From Botryotinia globosa (lineage: Eukaryota; Ascomycota; Leotiomycetes; Helotiales; Sclerotiniaceae): DNA of 64,000 nucleotides. Each line of letters opens with the position of its first letter. Position 1 is the first letter of the stretch. The notes beneath the pieces were generated by a model. The model worked only from the letters and a program-made list of their open reading frames with translations, was not told the origin of the DNA and did not search any database. The position numbers were made by a program, and so were the translations under genes. The stretch lies in NCBI GenBank assembly GCA_014898425.1, contig RCSZ01000006.1, positions 2,542,001 to 2,606,000 on the forward strand, in the 5' to 3' direction. Shown piece after piece: positions 48,378 through 60,112 of this stretch.

Positions 48378-48922
48378 TAATAGTCGGCTCTTATAAGCGG
48401 CCTCCTAGTTCCTAGTCGGGGAAAGCGGTTGTCCCCGGAAAGCGGTTGTCCCCAAAAATCTTCGAAAATACTATAATAATTGAATTATATTAACTACAAT
48501 CTTTATAAACTATATAATTATTAATAAAATATTGATTCTTATTATTTATTTATTATATTTATTATATTTATTATATTTATTATATTTATTATATTTATTA
48601 TATTTATTATATTTATTATATTTATTATATTTATTATATTTATTATATTTATTATATTTATTATATTTATTATATTTATTATATTTATTATATTTATTAT
48701 ATTTATTATATTTATTATAATAAATAAAGTTAAAGTTAAATATAATAGATAATATTATTGAATTTAATAAGATTATAACAATTCAATAATATCAAATCCA
48801 TTATTCTTTTTTTCAGAATTGAATAAAATACATATCAAGATTTTTTGGGGACAACCGCTTTCCGGGGACAACCGCTTTCCCCGACTAGGAACTAGGAGGC
48901 CGTTTATAAGAGCCGACTATTA
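48378..48922. mobile_element. MITE with ~80-bp inverted repeats and TA flanks
   Basis: The left arm (about 48380-48461) and the reverse complement of the right arm (about 48840-48920) differ at a single internal site (AAGCGG against AAACGG) plus one A in the terminal A run. Each arm begins ATAGTCGGCTCTTATAA and contains a twice-repeated GGAAAGCGGTTGTCCCC. Both ends are flanked by TA, as Tc1/mariner-type insertion would leave. The ~380-bp interior is AT-rich and holds a long 9-bp array. There is no transposase, so it would depend on another element. Confidence 0.85.
48541..48718. repeat. 9-bp tandem array (TATATTTAT) inside the MITE
   Basis: Around 19 near-perfect copies of TATATTTAT lie between the inverted repeats. 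The frame 48532-48720 with an LLY peptide repeat is only this array. Confidence 0.95.
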
Positions 48923-49330
48923 GTGAGGCTTTGAAATCTAAAAGATACAAAGAAAATTTAAAAAATTTAAAGCTATTGTTTTCTTTTAAATCAGATATCT
49001 GAAATTTAGAGTATTTATTTCTTCAAGGTCTTTTTAGCTATTTTTTTATTAATTAGCTTATTAACTTTATATAATAGTATATTTTTACTTTCTTCTTTAA
49101 TGTTTATGATTATATCATGAAATTGTATCGAAAGAAATTACTTAATTTCTTTTATATTAAAAAGATTTCTTTAAACTAGAGATATGTCTTGATATCTACT
49201 TTGAAAAACCTAAAGGCTTTAAATTCAGAATCATTTTATAAATTTGATATACAAATTATAAAACCATGGATCAATAGTTTACTCTTTTTGAAACGGATTG
49301 GTATTATTGCGGACTCTATAGTAATATAAC

Positions 49331-51887
49331 GAGTAGATTGTTTCAGTGGATTCAGTGCAGATTTTGCAATCAAACTATCTAGCTCTTACTATTTCATCAT
49401 AGAAACCATACTAGTTAATTTAACAAGAAGTGAGGAAAGATAAAATTTGTACTTTGAGATTCTATTTTTCTTCTATAACCTTATACTGTAGCTCTCTATA
49501 GTAATATATCTTTATGAAAGTAGCATCGTTACCAACACTGACAGAGAGACACCGAGAATACAATCAAAAATATACATTATTCCTTGCTGCATACGATGAA
49601 AGTGAGAACTCACTGAACTCAAATTTCTTTGCTTCTAGTCGCCGATAGATATTGGTCGAGCAGTTGGAGATATACAGTCTGGTGGAACAAGTCGTGTTCT
49701 AGATCGCGAGCTGTATTTCATGTAAAACGATACTGAAAGCTCTGTGCATTCTCAATAATGGCCAGATCTTTTTTCACTGTTAAGTGGTTGTTGTTGTTGT
49801 TGTTGTTCAGAAAATATGCTTTGTATTTTCAATGAAGGTCATCTCCTATAGTTGCTGAAATCCTTAATGCTGCCACAAGATGATTCTATCTGCTGGTAGT
49901 GAAGTCACTGCCCACTAATGAGCACTCGGTGCTTCTAGACTTGCCCTGAGAGTCTCGAACAAGGAATGACCAAATGCATCTCGGAGCTAGAAGTTAAGTG
50001 ACCATGGCATGGTCTTTGCCGATATGCACTGTTTGCTTGAAATGATATAAGGTGTTCAACACCCTCGTTTATACCCTCGTTCATCTCCATTGAAACGACA
50101 AATCTCGTGGAGTTTCGTTACACTCCTGAGCACTAGCACGGGATATATATTAAAAGAGGGGTAACACCCGAAATATATAGTTAGACGATATTTCACACCT
50201 TCAGATTATACATATTCGGGCATCCTTGTCCCGTTCTGTGGAGTTCATCCCCATGCCCCTCATACATTAGGGTGGCTTTCACGGTCATACAGTCACACAG
50301 TTCGTGGGGGATTTTCGTCTGATGTCTCATTTGGTGATACAAGACACAAAAATTAGAGGTTGAACCGCATTACTTGACATTGGCACTCCCGATGTCAAAT
50401 CGATTATATGACTTACGAGAAAAGGAATTAAATCAACTTTCCTTTTCTAAGTACCAAGATCCGAACTAGATATCTTGATGCAATGTTATAGAAAGTCACT
50501 AATTCTAGGTTTCTGTCCTTTCTTGATCTTTTTTTCCTTCCTCCTCTTTGACGTCTGCACTGCGCATAAATCACTTCCTCATCAACAGGTATTTAAAACC
50601 TAGATTCGAAATTTTGCACTAACGATCTCCATCCACGCTTCACAATGCACTCGCTATCCATCTTCATGTTCGGACTCACAGCTGTTCGAACTGTTTTCGG
50701 AACACCTATTCCAGTAAGAAATCTTAATCTCATTGTTCCACTTTAACAATTCAACACTCCCTCATACTACCCGCATCATGACACTCGCGCAATTTGGTTA
50801 ACTCCTTTCTTCAAGAGACTTCCTACATCCAGTGGAAATATTACAGCATACAGTAACAATGTCCATATTGTAAGTATGCATAGAGCGCGATTTACCAAGT
50901 CCCCGTGAGACTACTGACAGCTGTCGCCTGGCCCAGGAATCCCATCTATCAAAACGATCTTCAAGTTCCAATGAAATCATTGAGTGTCCGGAAGGGTTTG
51001 CTCCAAGTGATGGAACCAAAATAGTCACTTGTGTTTCTATTCATCTCAAATTGGAGAAGCATGACTGAGAGGTTCTTCAGGATGATGTTTGGAATATCAA
51101 GGAAAACAAGAAGGTTTAGAGAGGTGTTTGTTTCTGGGAGCGTGGAGAATCCGCTGGACGATGGAACTTTCTACGATTTGGGAATTCTCGCAAACGGCCG
51201 TGTGGTGGGGTCCGAATACAAAGGCTGGAATGGACTAGCTAGTGTGAAATATGCATCTTATTATATGATGTGGAAACAATGGCGCCTTTGGATTAGGAAT
51301 AGGATTTGGACACAATCTTTACGCATTTACATATCTACAGATGTGATATCTAGGAATGCATACCTCGAAAGCTGGAAACTGTGACGCGCAATCTTTAGTT
51401 CGACGGAACTTTAGGGAATCCTTGATTTACAAATTGGATATAATATCATTAAAAAGCCGCGTATCTGCGTTAAAGAACAAGCTCAACTCAGAGGAAATCT
51501 AGCACGATATGCTTGGGGTGAAGGATATACTATCCAATCAAGGAAGCAGAGTCATAGACCTATAGTGAAACGTATCGATTGATGTTCGTGAGAGGTTTCC
51601 ATCACTCTCTACCATTGACTATTGATTTGTTATACTGCATTATCTTTGGTAGCACTTGCATGAGTTCCGCAGAGTATGTAACACACTACTACACTTTTCT
51701 TCTCATCCCTGTACAAGTTTTGAATGTCACTCGCATGTGCTGCTAACACTTCCTGATGTCGAGATTGGTAGCCAGGGAAAAGTTCTAACCATGTTCACTA
51801 AGTGCTCAGAAGCGGCCTCGAGATTACTCTGTTTGAATTTAATGACCCAAGAACATATAATACACCAGAGCTGGTACGACTCCCACT
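49331..51887. other. Intergenic region with a doubtful small gene
   Basis: Normal composition returns. A GTT trinucleotide run lies at 49788-49806. A possible small secreted protein gene is listed at 50645-51119. Open frames at 51031-51384 and 51656-52038 have no recognised domain, the latter overlapping the 3' end of the minus-strand gene. Confidence 0.4.
50645..51119 (+). CDS. Possible small secreted protein, doubtful model
   Basis: An ATG at 50645 opens a clear signal-peptide-like sequence (MHSLSIFMFGLTAVRTVFG) followed at once by a GTAAGA splice donor. Exons at 50645-50713, 50816-50869, 50937-51032 and 51081-51119 can be joined with GT-AG introns in phase to give ~85 residues including ECPEGFAPSDGTKIVTC. 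I do not recognise the protein. The last junction is weak, and a longer plus-strand frame (51031-51384) next to it suggests the gene may instead be longer or broken. Expression data would be needed to accept it. Confidence 0.3.
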
Positions 51888-53305
51888 TCAAATACCTTGC
51901 ATCTCCGTGTCCACTATTTCACCACTCTCTATTCCAGGATCATCAACAACATCCTCAACTATAAAATCGTCTGGGATTCTAAAAATTTCCAATGACCTCT
52001 GTGCGTTTTCGTCCGTGTGCCATTCTGCGGCATGTTGATTATAATTTCTTTCATAACATTCCTCTGAGCAGAAAAGAGCCTTATGCCCACTAACCATGCA
52101 AACTTTGCACAAACACATCCCATCATGTGATACCTCCTCATCAGCACTGAGCTCCAAAAGACAACAGTCTTTCCAATGGGCACTCAAACAATAGTGATCG
52201 GCTTTGTCGTGATCTTCATGGTCCAGAAGCGCATGACTAGAAGAACAATAATAAGTCCTTGTATGATCTCTATCTTCTGGAACTTTGGACGCAATCCAGT
52301 CACATAAGATGCATTGTATCGCACCTTCTGGTACGGACAGATCCACATCTTCATCACAGCCATCGTATGAGCAAAGGGCTTTACTCTCCTTTTCCACTTG
52401 CTGATGATGTAGATATTTGAGTGTATCTTTCTCCGCTTTCTTTGCCTTTGCTTTGAGATGTGCAGATTGTGCAAGATTAAGTTCATTCAGGCGATGCTGT
52501 AACTGTGCTATCTCGGTATCCTTTGTGCGAGCACTTTCCTTCTTCATAGCGACAACAACCTCATCATAGGGAATTTCATTCTCAAACATTCGAGCATATT
52601 TACTTTTATAATTCCGTACGCTGATAGAGTCTGATTCGAGAAGGCTGCAGTAATATGATATGTAAATTGGGATTCGTTGTTTATGAGTTGTAGTGTCGTG
52701 CAAGTGAAGGATGAAATCTACTTGGTCTGGGTCAGGACATGTCTTGATATACTCCGTTAGGTAAGCATTCAAAACTTTTGAGATATTTCTCCCGTGATCT
52801 AGTTCCATTGCGATGCGGTCCTTGAATTCGATAACATCCTCAGAATCATCCGGTCTATTTGCACAAAGATCCTTCTTTAAATGTGCCCGAAATTCGTGAT
52901 CTACTCTTGTGTGAATCTCGTCGAGCCTGTGGACTTTAGGTTGTTCGAACATCGACTGTAACTCTGCTTTATAGTCAAATAATTTAGAGTACCAACGATC
53001 TGAATCTTCTGAGAGATACCAATCCTGATAAGCTTTGCGCGTCTGACGATCCTCTCCGATACAACTCTCGCAATCCTTATGGTCAGTGGTGTGTGGTGTT
53101 GCAAAGGGGCTCTCGTAAAACTTTTTGATACTTTCAAGAGTCTTTCTGAGAGCTTCATGATCAATACGATAATTATCTGCATGTTCAAGACGCTCGCCCA
53201 ATGTCAGAGGATAAGTTTGACCTTGTGGTCTCAATTCAAATGAAGTATCTCTGTGATGTATGTCAGGAAAACGCGCTGTCACGTGAGTGTCCCGACTTAC
53301 TCCAT
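51888..53305 (-). CDS. Cys/His-rich protein of unknown function
   Basis: The minus-strand frame runs to 53282 but lacks an ATG at its start. A 50-bp intron (53300-53251, GTAAGT to CACAG) joins it in phase to an ATG at 53305, leaving only ATGGA in exon 1 and giving 455 residues that start MEDTSFELRPQG. The N-terminal ~270 residues are alpha-helical and charged; a Lys-rich coiled coil follows (~240-290). The C-terminal third holds two metal-binding-like clusters: CSYDGCDEDV ... CILCDW ... YYCSSSHALLDHEDHDKADHYC, and CLCKVCMVSGHKALFCSEECYERNYNQH. The second resembles a MYND or HIT-type finger but fits neither fully. No function is claimed. The 5' model is inference. Confidence 0.7.
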
Positions 53306-53614
53306 GGCCGTTTAAACATGCGCCTATTCGAAATTGAGTCTAAGTGAGGACCCAAAGTCACCAACTCCAGTAAGATTGATAGTTCTAAGTGATATGTCGA
53401 TGGCTAAGTTTGTCAATTATGAAGAATTCAATCCTGTTAGTTTAGTTGCTCAGATGTGGTTGTATAACAGCTTAGGATATAATGCTGTTTAGAGCTAGCG
53501 GCCGCTGGATGAAAGACGGACCGGGTAAACGTTCAATGAACTTACTCAATACCAGTATATAAGTATCTCTAGACTTGATTCTTCCTTTCAGCACAAGCTG
53601 TCAATCAACACAGA
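53306..53614. other. Divergent promoter region, unknown gene and SF3b10
   Basis: About 310 bp separate the starts of two divergent genes. A NotI-like GCGGCCGC occurs at 53499-53506. No other feature stands out. Confidence 0.4.
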
Positions 53615-54096
53615 ATGGTAAGCTTCTCTACAATCTAATTCTATTTCCGTGATCGCATTGCATTCGCGACTCATGTTTCTTATCTGTTTTCACCGATAAT
53701 ACAAGCGTAATTAATAAAATCACTACTGATACGTCCTTGGGGGTATAGGCGGACAAACTTCGCGCGCAGCAGCAGCTTGAACAACTCCAGCAGCGTTATG
53801 TTGGAACGGGCCATGCTGATACGACAAGATTCGAATGGACGAGTAATATTCAAAGAGATTCGTATGCCTCGTATGTGGGCCACCCTCCTTTATTGAGTTA
53901 CATGGCAATTGGAATGGGAAGTCCACGGGAGATTGTTAGGAAAAATATGATTGAGGTATGTAATTTCATACATCCTGAGCCTTTTTATTTGGACTTGGAA
54001 GTTATTGGATATGTGAAAGGAGGAATGAAGGTGGAGACTAACACTCAACAGAAAATGATACAACCAGTTGGAAAGCCCCCCGAGGTGCAGGATTAA
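53615..54096 (+). CDS. Splicing factor 3B subunit 5 (SF3b10/Ysf3)
   Basis: Three exons (53615-53617, 53749-53955, 54052-54096) give an 84-residue protein. The first coding exon is just the ATG; introns are 131 and 96 bp, the second with a CTAAC branch word. The sequence starts ADKLRAQQQLEQLQQRYVGT and contains GHADTTRFEW, RDSYASYVGHPPLLSYMAIG and a KMIQPVGKPP tail. This is the conserved SF3b10 pattern and family length (~85). It is a core component of the SF3b part of U2 snRNP, helping to recognise the intron branch site in the nucleus. The gene is missed by simple ORF calling because it is short and split. Confidence 0.93.
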
Positions 54097-54966
54097 AGAT
54101 ATTGGGCATGGAATCTTCTAATGGAAAATGAAGAGAGGTATGTTCGAGAACTTGCTAGCATTATTTACAGATATGATTCTAATCATGTATATAGGATATC
54201 CCTTCGATTGAAAATAAAGGAATCGCATATCGACAACACTCATGGACATGACAAGATGATATCGGAGTGCGGAGGCAGGGGAGGAGTGTTCAAGTTGATA
54301 TAGGCGAGGAGTCATGTTATTGTGTTAATGGCGCAAAAATATAATGGGAGTCAGATTGATATCATATAACGAAGCTTTGTAAGAGGAGAAACGATTCTAC
54401 AAGTTCCCGCGTGTGATTGAAGAAATAACCCATCGGACATCGCATTTGCAATAGCCCAATCTCTCACATGGCCCCTGTTCGAATTCGATGTCTTCAATTA
54501 TGATGGATTGACCATAATTTTCTATGGCGCAATGACATCCTTTCGCCATAAATTGCGCACAGAATTTCTCTCAAGATTGGGGTCGAGGCCTTGGATGAAT
54601 TTGGGCGTAAGTAGAAACCACCGAGTACTTTCTTCGTCAAAATTAATTGTGAACATGGTTCAAACTCAATTTGCTGCAGTACTCCAATACACCACATTTC
54701 TGGATGCGGTTCGATACATCACAGTTAGATGTGAATGATAAATCACATTTCTAGATGTTATATGAATCAATGTTTTTCCCCGTCCCTCAATTTAAGAGTA
54801 TTGCATGATTCGAATAGTGACCCGAATTGCTTTACTCGAGCATCCAAAACTCCGTGGCCCCGATATGTGCACTACGTTTCGCGTTTCGCAGTCGAATAAT
54901 CAGGTCTTCCCAAAATAACGCCCGCTCTAAAACCGCAGTTACCATTCCGTTCAATGCATCGACTAT
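54097..54966. other. Intergenic region between convergent SF3b10 and NSE3
   Basis: About 870 bp. Short frames on both strands (54118-54315, 54494-54738) are not supported by domains or splice structure. Confidence 0.4.
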
Positions 54967-56046
54967 TTATTCATCATCGTCATCATCTTCCTCTTCAGCC
55001 GCTTCTCGTCGTGGCCTTCCCCTCGCGGAAACTCTCTTAGAGCTTGATGCTCCATTTTGTTCGAGCACTTCTGTTCCTTCTCCGTTCTCTCCATGAGTTG
55101 CCTTTCTCTTCCCTAGTCCCAAGCTACGCTCCAATCGCTTATCGAGATCCTCCGGAGCATGCTCGCCATAAACCTCCTTCACCAGTCCTTGCACACCTTT
55201 CGAGCCGATCTCCATCCTTCCTCGGGGTCCTACTCTCCATTCTATCAGCTCCTCTCCATCATTTCTTTCGATAGTTCGGGTTATATAATTTTGTTGCATC
55301 ATCTTCTTCAAGATAAGAGATGTCTTATCCAGGGGCAGATTTGTTTCCGCATTTAACTTTCTTAGAACTGACATGAGCTTGCTGTCCGTCATCGTTGAGT
55401 CAGGGCTCAGCATTATAACAGAAACCACCGTTGTATAGAATCCTATATATGTACCTTCATCCCACTGGCTAATGACTTTGGAAGGTTGAATAATCGAGGA
55501 TGATCGGTAATCGGTGGGTAGAATACTTGTGAGAATATATGAGGAAGTTGTCGTGGATTTCGATTTTCTGTTAGCCTCCTCTGAACGAGAGCAAATTAGT
55601 TGAGAACGTGAAATGAAAAAAGTGAAAAATTACTCACTCAATCGGCCTTTGACAGTGACATTTTCTTTAGCGGGGAGTTCGACCATTTCCATGCCAAATA
55701 TGATTCTTAGCGATTCTTGTGCTGGTTCAAATATAGATTTAAAGGATCTCGATTGTGCTCCAAGAACCTTCTCCTTAATACCAGTTCTTGTAATGGGTAA
55801 ACGCTGGAACTCGCACGCCAAGGCATATCTGACTAGTTTCTTCACAACTTGATCCAAAGACTCCTCCCTATCCAAGCCCATGCCTTCACCTGCTGCATCG
55901 TCCTCATCGTCGTCGCCGTCCTCCTCTTCTTCTTCTGACTCCGAATCTGGGCCATGGCGTTGTTGAGTATTCCGAGGTATTTGTTCTTCTGACTCTTCAT
56001 CTTCTCTAACCTGCCGAGATAAGTTAGCTGTCAAGCGCGGGGTCAT
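54967..56046 (-). CDS. NSE3: Smc5-Smc6 complex MAGE-domain subunit Nse3
   Basis: Two exons (56046-55638 and 55580-54967) with a 56-bp intron give 340 residues. An acidic low-complexity stretch (~25-55) precedes the MAGE homology domain: LDQVVKKLVRYALACEFQRLPITR, IKEKVLGAQSRSFKSIFEPAQ, LRIIFGMEMVEL, then after the intron TYIGFYTTVVSVIMLSP, LMSVLRKLNAE and a winged-helix end EWRVGPRGRMEIG (pieces of each are quoted). The tail is acidic. Nse3 pairs with Nse1 and Nse4 in the Smc5/6 complex for DNA repair and chromosome segregation. A different start is possible: ATG at 56117 with a 68-bp intron to 56039 would replace the first seven residues by MPANSRR and stay in phase. Confidence 0.88.
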
Positions 56047-56380
56047 TGAGAAAAGGAAAGAGTAAAATAGGTGTAAATTACGACGTGTCGCCCACCTCTG
56101 CGAGAATTAGCTGGCATATTGAGTTTTCTAGGTATGATCGTTCATAAAAAAATTAATTCTTTGAATGTACTTCCGCGTTTATGAGTTTATCACTCTTTCC
56201 TAAGGAGCGGGAAAAGTTAACTTGAGTTGGGGAGACGCGACCAACCGCGTTTGGTCGGAAAAACTAATAATGCGGAGAAAAGTCGGCCGCCTTCCCCGGT
56301 TCTCAAAAAATAATGAAGATTTCCATGAATGAAAGGAAGACAATTATAACTTTCCCTTGACGAAGTTTCAATCCGCATAC
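56047..56380. promoter_or_regulatory. Divergent promoter region, NSE3 and SLS1-like gene
   Basis: About 330 bp lie between two divergently transcribed genes. Alternative first coding bases of NSE3 may lie at 56101-56117. No specific control motif is claimed. Confidence 0.4.
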
Positions 56381-59322
56381 ATGATTCGCCGACATATATC
56401 TGCGGCGCATATATGCTTGAGATGCCAAATACGATTAAACCGAAGGCCTTTACCATTCCTAGCCCGAAGAGCGTATTCTACTGAATTGGATGCAGATTAT
56501 GAAGGCAATGGGTTGCGGCCGTCGAATGTTCAATCGCAGGGAAGTCAATTGGATAGCAATGGAGACACGGAGTCTCCTACCAAGGAAAACGACATAGACA
56601 CAGCGAGACCTAGAGAATGGCCTCTAGAATGGCACAACAATATCGTTGTCAGAAGAGGCTATGTTGCGATGAAGCCTCCAAGACGAAGTCGCAGCGTTCA
56701 ACAAACCAAACCAGTAAAACAAATCAAAGAATCTAATCCCAAGATCTATGGACATACTGGAAGAAAACAGGTTGGAAACAGTGTGGCACTATCAAGTGTG
56801 GATGCGTTGGGGAAGAACGCCCAAGTCCTTGTCTTGCGAGATTCCAAGTTGAAATTTTACAAGGCGAAGAATAAGATTCCTCCAAGTCCAACACCCGAAA
56901 ATATCGATATTCTAGCTAGGCTTCAAAGCGAAAGAGGAATTGTCTCATCGAAGGACGTTGAAGCACATATCAATGAATGCAAACCTGGAGAGGGAGCCAT
57001 ACAAACATGGGACGATTTCAACGGTCTCGTGCAGTTATTGCAGAAGAGTTTCACAATCGATCAGATGAAGAAGTATATTCAGTCATACCCAGAGGAAGAA
57101 AGAATGAGGAAAGCACCATCTCTCGGCGTTGGAATCTTACACGACGAGAACGCAATTTCCCGAGCCACTCCGTGGGTACCAGAAATCTCCCCTATAAACC
57201 AGCCAGTCGATGATGATCCCTTGCGAGGATATTCTCCAGCATCCTATAATTACAAACAAAATCTTGTGGTAAGGATCCTAAGAGAATGTTGGCAAATAAA
57301 GGTTCCGGAACTTGTTGATGGGATAGGTGAAGTCGAAGTTCAAGTTCAGATAAAGGATCTAGACTTTTTAAATAGTACGTAAAATCAGACTTTTGTTCCT
57401 TCCCACAACTCAGCTGATGTAGTGTAATGTCTAGGCCAGGGATACATAGAATCTTTGATCAAACGATATTATCTAAACGACCCCGAAAAGATTGAAATAT
57501 ATCGACCTCGTCAAGTTCTTCGTATCACCTCGACTCGAGAAAAGGCTGCCCTCATTGTTGCTGAGATCCAGGATGGAATACGAAGTATAAGTAGAGAGGA
57601 ATTCCATTTGAAAGATTTATGCTTTTCTCATTACATCAGGGGGTGGGAGAATAGAACTCTCACTCCAGAAGTACTGGCTAAACTTGGTGAATTGACTAAA
57701 ACGGATATCAGAAGATTGTCACACGAAGAGCCGATTGTTAGTGCTATTACATTTCATTCCACGTTATATACACTAACTAACTACCTACCTATTTACAGCT
57801 CCTGATTTCATCCATGGTCACCGATCGAAAAACAGATTTGTCAAAACGGGCTGATGTGGTGAGACGTCTGTTACTAGATCTAGCCCGCTTCGATGGGTCT
57901 GATCACAATTCAAGGAAAGTTGGATTGCGAGACTTCAACGAGTCTTCTCCCGCGGTTGACTCGCCTGGAGGTTTCGTTAGATATCCAGGATCGCGTGAGC
58001 TTTCTTGGCACGAAAGGCTTCGTACGTGGAGTCGATGGACTACAGCCACTCCTAAGTCGGTAGCCATCGATAGCCCAACAGAAGCGACTCAATACACTTT
58101 TCCTTTCAACACTGTGGATATAAAACTAGCTGGAAACCCTCAGAAGAACCCCGACCCTGAGGGAGCCGAATTCTTATGGTCTCATGAGTATTCACCCTCT
58201 ACCACGATTAAAGCCGGAACTATTTTACACAATATCAGCGGTCATCGGATTGGAAGATATATCGATAATGACATGGAACATTCAAGGGGACCACCAACGA
58301 TATCACCCGATAAGACATTGAACATGATCAACTTGAAGACAGAGATGGATAATGGATCAATCCGGATATTTTCCCCACAAGCGCCGAATATGTCAGGACT
58401 ATTTCAGTCAGATCATATCGGAAATGGACAGTTTAATAGTGCAAACCAGGAACTTGTCATGCAATTCAAAGCTAATCCATCGGCGGTATGTCCAAATGGC
58501 GACACAATCGGGCCTTCCGCTTTCAATGACTTTCCTCCGATAGAGATTTCTTTCATCATCAATCGAGAATCTTTTGAAATAGAGTTTCGGGAGCTTCATG
58601 CTATAGTTTCCACTGAGACAGCAGATTTGATGCTTCCTGAACACAAAGCAGATCTTCAGTTTCAAAGAAGGATTCGTTCAAAAATGTTACTCGATGAATC
58701 TAAATCAAAAAGTGGGTTGGGTGGTCTAAAATCAGCCGCAATCTCTGTGAAGAATTTCATTCAGAATTCTCAACTAGATCTAACCAGTGAGCGGCAATTG
58801 GAAACACCACCGAAACTAGTCATTCCACTCGCCAAACATCTTTGCACTGAACATGGCTGGAAACGCATGAATGGCCAGCCAAGATATGGTGTTGATGTTG
58901 AATATTTGTTTGCCAAGCTTGAATACAGAAAGAAGACAACTTACAATTTCAACAATCACGAAATATGCTGCACTAGTGTCGAAGCAGGAAAGGCTGGTGG
59001 TTCACATTTGGAATTGAGTCTCACATCTCGATCCATGCCAAATCAAGATGAATTTAACAAGACTATGAAGACAGCGTTGAAGATGGTACAATTGATGGAT
59101 ATCAAGAATTTCACAAATATCTATGGACAGGTGAGAGAAACGTTCCCAGAACGAAAAGAGCCAGTCTTAGGCCCTGATGATTTCAAATATATCCCAAAGA
59201 GGCCGAGCGATTTCTTGGACGTGAAAAGACTGTATGAAGAAGATGATGAAAAAAGATCCAGGTTCGACAGTGCGCCGGATAAAGGTCAGGAGTCTCAAGA
59301 TCTTGGAAGTGGAAGATGGTAG
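56381..59322 (+). CDS. Mitochondrial SLS1-like protein
   Basis: Three exons (56381-57374, 57435-57736, 57799-59322) with 60- and 62-bp introns give 939 residues. The start at 56381 is the first in-frame ATG and gives an Arg-rich, acid-free leader (MIRRHISAAHICLRCQIRLN) typical of mitochondrial import. The body matches fungal SLS1 mitochondrial proteins: an N-terminal segment with VQLLQKSFTIDQMKKYI, KH-like segments around YIESLIKRYYLNDPEKIEIY and ALIVAEIQDGIRSIS, and a C-terminal domain with IEISFIINRESFEIEFREL. Yeast Sls1 sits at the inner mitochondrial membrane and links mitochondrial transcription to translation of respiratory subunits. I infer a similar role; no long membrane helix is obvious here. 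Confidence 0.82.
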
Positions 59323-60112
59323 CTGTTCAATGAATTTTAAGTTACATGGTATGAACACTGTAAATTGCTGTAATATGACATTATGAAACAAAAAGGGGTC
59401 TGGAGTCATAAAGGAGAACATGTCGAGCATTGCTGTCGGTCTTTTATATGTCCAACAGGACTCCTTTGTTAGATAATCGATGTTATTTGTGAACACTCAT
59501 ACAAATACTATACAATCAACTCAAACATCAGATATCCGACTTCCAACTTCATCGCAAGTTTGCAACGTACCTTCGTCTAGCTCTATACCACTGGCGTATT
59601 GCTTTACACGTGAGACTTCTATCATATTGCGATCAATCACGGACCTCGCGCCGCTCATTATATATTGAATCAATCAAGGATCAGAAGGCTTGGACAGCGT
59701 ACAAGTCTCTCCTCAATCGAAAATTATGTTTGAGAAAAAAAAGTCACCTATTAATCCCTTTCCATCAACATGTAGGGTGACTTCTGCGGTGCATCAATCC
59801 TCCAACGTGTGTTCTTAAATAAAAATAAAAAGTCGCAGTCCTGTCATCAAGGGCATATCGCTCACACATACCATCGAGGGACGCTAATACTTGGAATTTA
59901 TGAACATGTATGAACAGCCGTCATCTTTCAAGCCTTGGTACTTGAAGTACAATTTGAAGCCCGGCAAGAAGATCGCTCTCCACATGATTGTGACATATGG
60001 CATCCACTACATTTTAATCCGAGTGAGAAAGTAAAAAGCCGGGTGGAAATAACTTGAATTGTGCTTCGAGAAAGTGCGACCCGCGATCGTGCATATCCAT
60101 TGCGATTAGAAG
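59323..60112. other. Intergenic region between convergent genes
   Basis: About 790 bp lie between the SLS1-like gene (+) and RIB7 (-). It should contain both 3' UTRs. Nothing else was recognised. Confidence 0.4.

Larger units (their letters stand above)
44147..49330. other. AT-rich repeat island, about 5.2 kb
   Basis: No gene is recognisable. The block has a pair of LTR-like direct repeats (44147-44312 and 48136-48290), two short elements with direct terminal repeats (44884-45419 and 46355-46911), a 10-bp array (47500-47605) and a MITE (48378-48922). A patch near 46945-47180 keeps normal composition and has a TATAAATA word, like the promoter part of an LTR. Differences between copies are mostly C/T and G/A. 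Confidence 0.7.

Noticed and set aside
48532..48720. 62-residue LLY-repeat membrane-like peptide
   Set aside because: It is the 9-bp TATATTTAT array inside the MITE.
51031..51384. 117-residue plus-strand frame (MMFGISRKTRRF)
   Set aside because: No domain is recognised and it is in a different frame from the adjacent signal-peptide model; kept only as a hint of a broken or longer gene.
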